Shown one piece after another: positions 59,038 to 64,000 of a DNA stretch of 64,000 nucleotides. The notes beneath the pieces were generated by a model that saw nothing but the letters and a program-made list of their open reading frames with translations, was not told the DNA's origin and ran no database searches. Source of the stretch: Amycolatopsis palatopharyngis. Lineage in GTDB: Bacteria > Actinomycetota > Actinomycetes > Mycobacteriales > Pseudonocardiaceae. Each line of letters opens with the position of its first letter. The stretch's first letter is position 1. Position numbers and translations under genes: made by a program. The stretch covers positions 62,001 through 126,000 of the forward strand of contig NZ_PQHZ01000006.1 in NCBI RefSeq assembly GCF_003385185.1. The letters are read 5' to 3'.

Positions 59038-59517
59038 GTGGATCAGCTGGACCGCAAGATCATCGCCGAGCTGCGGCTGAACGGCAGGGCCACCTACGCG
59101 GAGCTCGGCCGCACGGTGGGGCTGTCACCGTCCTCGGTGCACGAGCGGGTCGGCAAGCTAGAGGCCGCCGGGGTCATCACCGGTTACCACGCGGTGGTCG
59201 ATCCGGGCACCGTCGGCCTCGGCGTCACCGCGCTGGTCGGTATCCAGCCCACCGACACCGCTACCGACGACGATGTGGCCGAGGCGCTCGGCCAGCTCGC
59301 CGAGGTGGAGAGCTGCTATGCCGTGGCAGGTGACGAAGCCTTCGTGGTCAAGGTCCGCGTTGCCACCGTGGACGAGCTGGAGCGCACTCTCGGCAGGCTT
59401 CGCCGGATCGGTGGTGTCGCACGCACCCACACCACCGTCGTCCTGTCCACGCGCTTCGAGGGCCGTCCCAACAATGCCGTTCTCACCGAGCGCGTAGCCT
59501 CTGCAGACCGTGAGTGA
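59038..59517 (+). CDS. Lrp/AsnC family regulator
   Basis: 159 residues. N-terminal HTH (LDRKIIAELRLNGRATYAELGRTVGLSPSSVHERVGKLEAAGVI in sequence order; core LGRTVGLSPSSVHERVGKL) and C-terminal RAM ligand domain (~65-150; CYAVAGDEAFVVKVRV). Senses an amino acid or derivative. It heads a run with the DUF4229 protein and a cysteine-synthase-like enzyme, which may be its target. Confidence 0.9.
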   Translation: MDQLDRKIIAELRLNGRATYAELGRTVGLSPSSVHERVGKLEAAGVITGYHAVVDPGTVGLGVTALVGIQPTDTATDDDVAEALGQLAEVESCYAVAGDEAFVVKVRVATVDELERTLGRLRRIGGVARTHTTVVLSTRFEGRPNNAVLTERVASADRE

Positions 59518-59863
59518 ATCCCCCGACGAGCAGCGAAACACCCCCGGCCACCTCGCCCGCGACCTCACGCTGTACATCCTCGCCCGCTTCGTGCTGATCG
59601 CGGTTGTCGCCGGGATCCTCGTGCTGTTCGACGTTCCACTGCTGGTCGCGCTGGCCGTGGGGACAGTCGTCGGCCTACCGCTGGGCCTGCTCACGTTCCG
59701 CGGTCTCAACGCCCGCGTGACCGCTGGGCTCGCCGCCCGCAACAAGCATCGCGCCCGGCAACGCGCCAAGCTGCGGGCAGAGTTGCGTGGCGAAGACGTG
59801 CCGAAGGAACCGGAGGACGATACGTCCGAGCAGCCGACCGAGGACCGGGAGCAGGAGAAGTGA
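59510..59863 (+). CDS. DUF4229 membrane protein
   Basis: 117 residues. Two membrane helices ([41 protein letters not shown]) then a basic, charged tail. The LYxLARFxL start is DUF4229-like; this family is often next to menA. Function unknown. Eight-base overlap with the Lrp gene and GTGA overlap with the next. Confidence 0.82.
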   Translation: MSESPDEQRNTPGHLARDLTLYILARFVLIAVVAGILVLFDVPLLVALAVGTVVGLPLGLLTFRGLNARVTAGLAARNKHRARQRAKLRAELRGEDVPKEPEDDTSEQPTEDREQEK

Positions 59864-60939
59864 GCCAGCCGGGCAGGGCATGGGTCCGGGAGGCCGTGCG
59901 GATCATCGAGGCCGACGCGAACCGCAGTGCGGACACGCACCTGCATGTCTTCCCGCTGCCCGCGGACTGGGGCATCGATCTTTACCTCAAGGACGAGTCG
60001 GTACACCCAACCGGATCGCTGAAGCACCGGCTGGCCCGTTCGCTGCTGCTCTACGGCCTGGTGAACGGCCATATCGGCCCGGACACCGTGCTCATCGAGG
60101 CCTCCAGCGGATCCACCGCGGTGTCGGAGGCGTATTTCGCGCGGATGCTCGGCCTCGACTTCGTCACCGTCGTGCCGCGAAAGACCAGCCAGGAGAAGGT
60201 CGCGCTCATCGAGTTCTACGGCGGCCGCTGTCACTTCGTGGACACCCCACCGGAGATGTACACCGAGGCCGAGCGCCTCGCCGCCGAATGCAACGGGCAC
60301 TACCTGGACCAGTTCACCTATGCCGAGCGCGCCACCGACTGGCGGGGAAACAACAACATCGCGGAGTCGGTGTTCGCGCAGCTGCGCTCCGAGCGACACC
60401 CGGTACCGTCCTGGATCGTGGTGGGGGCCGGAACCGGCGGTACCAGCGCGACCTTCGGGCGCTACGTCCGTTACCGCAGGCACACCACCAAGATCGCGGT
60501 CGTCGACCCGGAGAACTCCTCGTTCTTCGGGGCCTGGCAGACCGGTGCGCTGGACTACTCCACCGGAATGCCGTCCCGGATCGAGGGGATCGGGCGGCCG
60601 AGGGTGGAGCCGTCATTCGTGCCAGGTGTGATCGACGAGATGTTCCAGATCCCCGACGCCGCGTCCATGGCCGCCATCCGGCTGCTGCGCGAACGCACCG
60701 GGCACTGGGCGGGCGGGTCGACCGGGACGAACCTGTGCGGCGCGTTCCAGCTGATCGCCCGGATGCTGGCGATGGGCCAGACCGGCAGTGTGGTCACGCT
60801 GTTGTGCGACGGCGGTGACCGCTACGCCCACACCTACTACGACGACGACTGGCTGGCCGAGCAGGACCTCGACCCGGCGCCGTACCGGGAGTCGATGGAG
60901 CGCTTCCTGGCTACCGGCACCTGGTCCGGCCAGTACTAG
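59860..60939 (+). CDS. PLP-dependent cysteine synthase family protein (CysK2-like)
   Basis: 359 residues, fold type II. PLP Lys in [11 protein letters not shown] (~52), substrate loop [15 protein letters not shown], phosphate-binding [15 protein letters not shown], and Ser-Thr-Gly-Thr [12 protein letters not shown]. Similar to mycobacterial CysK2, which makes S-sulfocysteine from O-phosphoserine and thiosulfate; cystathionine beta-synthase-like activity is possible. Coupled to the DUF4229 gene. Followed by two TTTCCCGGGAAA repeats. Confidence 0.85.
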   Translation: MSQPGRAWVREAVRIIEADANRSADTHLHVFPLPADWGIDLYLKDESVHPTGSLKHRLARSLLLYGLVNGHIGPDTVLIEASSGSTAVSEAYFARMLGLDFVTVVPRKTSQEKVALIEFYGGRCHFVDTPPEMYTEAERLAAECNGHYLDQFTYAERATDWRGNNNIAESVFAQLRSERHPVPSWIVVGAGTGGTSATFGRYVRYRRHTTKIAVVDPENSSFFGAWQTGALDYSTGMPSRIEGIGRPRVEPSFVPGVIDEMFQIPDAASMAAIRLLRERTGHWAGGSTGTNLCGAFQLIARMLAMGQTGSVVTLLCDGGDRYAHTYYDDDWLAEQDLDPAPYRESMERFLATGTWSGQY

Positions 60940-60953
60940 CGAGGCCCAGAAAC

Positions 60954-61037
60954 CGCACTTTCCCGGGAAAGTGCGAGGTCGGAAAACTCCAGCCGCAGGT
61001 CGTGGGCGTGCTCGTCGGCACTTTCCCGGGAAAGTGC
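60954..61037. repeat. Two TTTCCCGGGAAA palindromes between convergent genes
   Basis: Perfect copies at 60954-60975 and 61018-61037, 14 bases after the PLP gene stop and touching the menA stop codon (TAG at 61037-61039). Probably act as terminators for both genes. Confidence 0.9.
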
Positions 61038-61912
61038 TACGCCGCTAGCACCAGTCCCAGTGCCGTGAGTACCGACCAGACCAGCATCGCCATACCGGTG
61101 TCCCGCAGGGCCGGAATGAGGCCCGGACCGGTGGCCCCGCCCGTCACGGCCCGCACCGGCTTGAGCAGGGGGGCCGCGGCGAGCACGGCCAGCAGCGCCA
61201 ACGGGAAGGCCGGGGCGAGCGCGAGGGTGATCAGGAACGGCACCAGCGCCAGCCCGAGGTACAGCCTGCGGGTCCCCGCGTCACCGAGGCGAACCGCCAA
61301 TGTCCGCTTGCCGGCGGTCACGTCGGTGGGAATGTCGCGCAGGTTGTTGGCCGTGAGCACCGCCGTGGAGAAGCAGCCCACGGCGACGGCGCAGCCCAGC
61401 GCGGCCCAGCTCACCGTGCCTGCCTGGACGTACACCGTGCCGAGCACCGCGGCGAGGCCGAAGAAGACGAAGACAGCGACCTCGCCGAGGCCGGCGTAGC
61501 CGTACGGCCGCCTGCCGCCGGTGTAGAACCAGGCTCCCGCGAGGCAGGCCGCCCCGCCCGCGAGCAGCCACCAGCGTCCGGTCGCGGCGACGAGGGCCAG
61601 GCCGAGGACGCCCGCGACGCCCAGCGAAGCCAGTGCGGCCGTCAGCACGGCACGGGGCCTCGCGGCCCCCGAGCCGACGAGTCGCAGCGGGCCCACCCGG
61701 TCGGCGTCGGTTCCCCGGATGCCGTCGGAGTAGTCGTTGGCGAAGTTCACGCCGATGATCAGGGAAAGCGCCACCAGTAGCGCGAGCAGCGACTGCCACC
61801 AGGAGAACGCATCCAGTTGCGCCGCGACACCCGCGCCTGCCAGCACGGGTGCCACCGCGTTCGGCAGGGTCCGTGGCCGGGCACCCTCGATCCATTCCGT
61901 CACCGTCGCCAT
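61037..61912 (-). CDS. menA: 1,4-dihydroxy-2-naphthoate polyprenyltransferase
   Basis: 291 residues, UbiA superfamily with about eight membrane helices. [16 protein letters not shown] start, first Asp motif [12 protein letters not shown] and second [17 protein letters not shown] bind the prenyl diphosphate Mg. Attaches the isoprenoid tail in menaquinone synthesis. ATG 61912 matches the family start; ATG 61921 and 61930 are in-frame alternatives. Confidence 0.95.
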   Translation of the reverse strand: MATVTEWIEGARPRTLPNAVAPVLAGAGVAAQLDAFSWWQSLLALLVALSLIIGVNFANDYSDGIRGTDADRVGPLRLVGSGAARPRAVLTAALASLGVAGVLGLALVAATGRWWLLAGGAACLAGAWFYTGGRRPYGYAGLGEVAVFVFFGLAAVLGTVYVQAGTVSWAALGCAVAVGCFSTAVLTANNLRDIPTDVTAGKRTLAVRLGDAGTRRLYLGLALVPFLITLALAPAFPLALLAVLAAAPLLKPVRAVTGGATGPGLIPALRDTGMAMLVWSVLTALGLVLAA

Positions 61913-61964
61913 GGCGATCATTCTTCCCATGGCGGCCGTAGGTACCGGCCGCGGCCTCCCGTGA

Positions 61965-63191
61965 TCAGCAGGCGCCGGGTGCGGAGCCGATCCTGACGTA
62001 GGCGCGGGCGACGTACTTGCCGCTCGCCAGGCGATACCAGAGATTCGAGGTGCCCTGCGTTCCCGTGACACTGGCGCCGGTCACCTGGCACTCGATCCGC
62101 ACCTGGGCGTGCCTCGCCGCCAAACCCACCTGCGAGGCGGACCCCTGCGGCCCGGAGCGGACGTTCAACGGCGTGCTCTCGGTCGCGATCGTGCCCCACG
62201 GGCCGGAACCGGTCCATTCGTAAGTCACGTTGACCCAGGCGTTGTCGGCGAGTTTCAGCCCGTCCCAGAACGTGCCGTCGGCGAGGTCGATGCCCGCCGG
62301 GTTGGCGACCCTGCGGCCGAACTGGTCCTTGCCGCCGTTGTAGCCGTCCTGGTACGCGGCCTGTGCCTGTGGCTTGCCCTGCGGCAGGTCGGTCCACATC
62401 TCGCGGTCGGCGTTCCAGTAGTCGTCCTTGGTGTTCCAAGGTCCGACGTCCCACACCGGGGCCCACTCGCAGCGCGCGTTGTCCGAGGTGCAGACCTGCA
62501 CGGTGTAGTTGCCGCTGCCCTTGTTCGCGAGGCCCCTGCGGGAGGGCAGCGCGACGAAGTGGTCCCGGCTGACGATCACGTGCCCGTTCGCGGTGGTGCC
62601 CCCGACGAGTCCCTCGCGGGTGGCGAAGACCCGGTAGGTGGAGGCGGCCGCCTGTACCGACCGGGTCGCGACGGTGTTCCCGGTGTTCCCGGCGTTCCAT
62701 GCCGTCAGGTCGATCCGGTCGACGTCGGCTCCCTGAGTGCCTTCCGGTGTGATCAGCACGAGTCGCGTCTGCACCGAGGTCGTGGCCTCCGGCAGCACCG
62801 CCGCTGCCTCCGGGGTGATCTCGGTCCACTCGCTCCACATGCCGTCGGCCCGCAGGCCGCGGACATCCACCGCGGCTTGTGCCTCGTCCGGGATCGTCGC
62901 GTCCAGTTCGGCCACGACGGTGTTCACTGGCGACTCGAGTCGTTCGGCCGGAAACTCCTCGATCGAGGTGAGCTCGCTTCGCTCGGCACTCGCATAGGTG
63001 CCCGCGGCCGTGCCGTCGTACTGGGGCTCGGCCGGATTGACGAACCAGGTCAGGGTGCCGCTGGCCGGTACGGGTGGCCCCGCCGAGGCCGGTGCGGCGA
63101 GCGCGGTGGCGGCGATCGCCACTCCTGCGAAGGCCGCCGCCACGGAAGTCCACCGTGGACGGCGTCTCGTTCCGGTTCTCGTCGGCGTCAT
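61965..63191 (-). CDS. Secreted protein with C-terminal SH3b-like domain
   Basis: 408 residues. Signal peptide [29 protein letters not shown] (Arg-rich n-region, AxA cleavage near residue 37); an N-terminal domain of unknown type ([41 protein letters not shown]) recalling the pre-domain of some actinobacterial amidases; a middle region with [10 protein letters not shown]; and a bacterial SH3 ([17 protein letters not shown] ... [11 protein letters not shown]). Cell-wall association is likely. ATG 63191 has GGAGGAG upstream. Confidence 0.72.
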   Translation of the reverse strand: MTPTRTGTRRRPRWTSVAAAFAGVAIAATALAAPASAGPPVPASGTLTWFVNPAEPQYDGTAAGTYASAERSELTSIEEFPAERLESPVNTVVAELDATIPDEAQAAVDVRGLRADGMWSEWTEITPEAAAVLPEATTSVQTRLVLITPEGTQGADVDRIDLTAWNAGNTGNTVATRSVQAAASTYRVFATREGLVGGTTANGHVIVSRDHFVALPSRRGLANKGSGNYTVQVCTSDNARCEWAPVWDVGPWNTKDDYWNADREMWTDLPQGKPQAQAAYQDGYNGGKDQFGRRVANPAGIDLADGTFWDGLKLADNAWVNVTYEWTGSGPWGTIATESTPLNVRSGPQGSASQVGLAARHAQVRIECQVTGASVTGTQGTSNLWYRLASGKYVARAYVRIGSAPGAC

Positions 63192-63409
63192 CGGGCATCT
63201 CCTCCGGCGGGCCACGGAGCGACCTCCCGCAGGTCGCTACAGGGCCGCACCCCGCCTGGCTAGGGAGAGCCAAAACCGATCGTGGTGATCTGTCAACCAA
63301 CCGTGTGAAAGCGAGTGAAAATTACCGACTATCGTCGCCCAGCAGAGTGTCCAGCTCGGCAAGTGGGCGTGCCGCGTTGCTGCACCCGGGGGACGCTCGC
63401 GCGGGGGAG

Positions 63410-64000
63410 TCACCCAGCGAGACGGCCTCGCACCGCCTCGCGGTCGACCTTGCCGGGGCCACGCAGCGGAAGTTCCGCGTTGAACTCCAGCCGCTTCGGC
63501 ACAGCGGCGCGCCCGAGTTCTGCCCGCACTCCGGCCAGCAGCCGGGAGTGCAGCTCCTCTCCGCCGGACGAGCTCCCGGTGGGCACGACGACCGCGGCGA
63601 CGGATTCGCCCCACTCGGGATCGGGCAGGCCGACCACGCAGGCCATGGCCACCCCAGGGTCTGCCGTCAGTACGCGTTCGACGGCCGCCGCCGCGATCTT
63701 GACGCCGCCAGTGTTGATCACGTCGTCGGCGCGGCCCAGGATCTCCAGCCTGCCGTCGTCGTGCAGCCGTCCGAGGTCGCTGGTGCGGAACCAGCCTCCG
63801 GTGAAGGTCGTCGCCGTGAGGTCGGGCCGCAGCCGGTAGCCGTGCGCGAGCATCGGTCCCGCCAGCTCCACGCGGCCTCCGGTGTCGAGACGCACGCGCA
63901 CCCCGGTCAGCGGAACCCCGTCGTACACACAGCCGCTGGCGGTCTCGCTCATGCCGTAGGCACTGATGACGCTGATCCCCGCCCAAAGGGCAGCCGACCG
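63410..64000 (-). CDS. menE: o-Succinylbenzoate-CoA ligase, C-terminal part (5' end beyond window)
   Basis: About 197 residues of an ANL ligase: ISAYGMSETASGCVYDG, LDTGGRVELAGPMLAHGY, WFRTSDLGRLHDDGRLEILGR, DDVINTGGVKI, and catalytic Lys in LPLRGPGKVDREAVR. Small size of the C-terminal domain and proximity to menA point to MenE, which activates o-succinylbenzoate in menaquinone synthesis. The open frame continues to the window edge; the N-terminal domain is missing. Confidence 0.85.
   Translation of the reverse strand, partial: RSAALWAGISVISAYGMSETASGCVYDGVPLTGVRVRLDTGGRVELAGPMLAHGYRLRPDLTATTFTGGWFRTSDLGRLHDDGRLEILGRADDVINTGGVKIAAAAVERVLTADPGVAMACVVGLPDPEWGESVAAVVVPTGSSSGGEELHSRLLAGVRAELGRAAVPKRLEFNAELPLRGPGKVDREAVRGRLAG

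Noticed and set aside
63192-63409. Possible short gene between the SH3 protein and menE
   Set aside because: No frame has both a start with SD and coding character; the region is taken as promoter and 3' flank.
1-64000. tRNA, rRNA, transposase, prophage or replication-origin sequences
   Set aside because: None recognised on either strand by reading; a tRNAscan and IS search would be needed to be certain.

Overview
The window is high-GC actinobacterial DNA, most likely from the family Pseudonocardiaceae (Amycolatopsis, Saccharomonospora or Prauserella type). The reasons are mycothiol genes (mshA, a mycothiol-dependent isomerase-like enzyme), BldC, a BldN-like sigma factor with its anti-sigma partner, a DUF397/DUF5753 regulator pair, many GTG starts, GTGA/ATGA coupled genes, and a gene order that, from memory, follows Mycobacterium tuberculosis Rv0474 to Rv0542 (regulator-hbhA, murB, ldt, mshA, gpmA, senX3-regX3, ppx, proC, bS22, hemACDB, hemL, ccdA-resB-ccsB, menA, menE).

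Layout. 1-4.9 kb: edge of a peptide-maturation-type methyltransferase gene, an XRE regulator with an hbhA-like gene, a YbaK-type deacylase, and a DUF397/DUF5753 pair. 5-11.5 kb: a reductase, purU, a mycothiol-dependent enzyme, dedA, and ornithine-lipid genes olsB-olsA. 11.5-23.2 kb: envelope and redox core (murB, SDR, L,D-transpeptidase, hydrolase, mshA, YbjN), gpmA, acetyltransferase, senX3-regX3. 23.2-34.3 kb: ppx, a Pro-rich membrane protein, proline dehydrogenase, thioesterase, proC, a small HTH protein, bS22, epimerase, acyltransferase, HAD phosphatase. 34.4-41.2 kb: BldN-like sigma factor and RsbN-like anti-sigma, acyl-CoA synthetase, glutaredoxin, membrane-anchored molybdopterin oxidoreductase and fasciclin lipoprotein. 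41.3-52.1 kb: rex and most of tetrapyrrole synthesis (hemA, hemC, cobA/hemD fusion, hemB, hemL), small membrane proteins and a MerR regulator. 52.1-58 kb: cytochrome c maturation (ResA-like, CcdA, ResB, CcsB) and a MinD-like ATPase. 58-64 kb: bldC with a tandem array, Lrp regulator, PLP enzyme, menA, a secreted SH3 protein, and the start of a partial menE.

The genes form a respiration-centred neighbourhood: NADH/NAD-sensing Rex sits over heme synthesis, heme feeds cytochrome c assembly, and menA/menE supply menaquinone. Interwoven are cell-wall and redox-buffer genes and developmental regulators.

The least explained material is non-coding: (i) a ~170-bp element present twice, upstream of two unrelated genes, in one case starting just after a promoter; (ii) four arrays of a 19-bp palindrome with an exact 30-bp period; (iii) nine copies of a TTTCCCGGGAAA palindrome; (iv) a ~120-130-bp element with 31-bp inverted ends; (v) an 88-bp tandem array that includes the 3' end of bldC; (vi) a 90-bp in-frame repeat carrying a GTG start in each copy. 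Regulatory sites with good support include a Rex operator on the rex promoter, two identical ECF-type promoters on the oxidoreductase and fasciclin genes, and a BldN-type promoter before the anti-sigma gene. At least a dozen genes appear to be leaderless.
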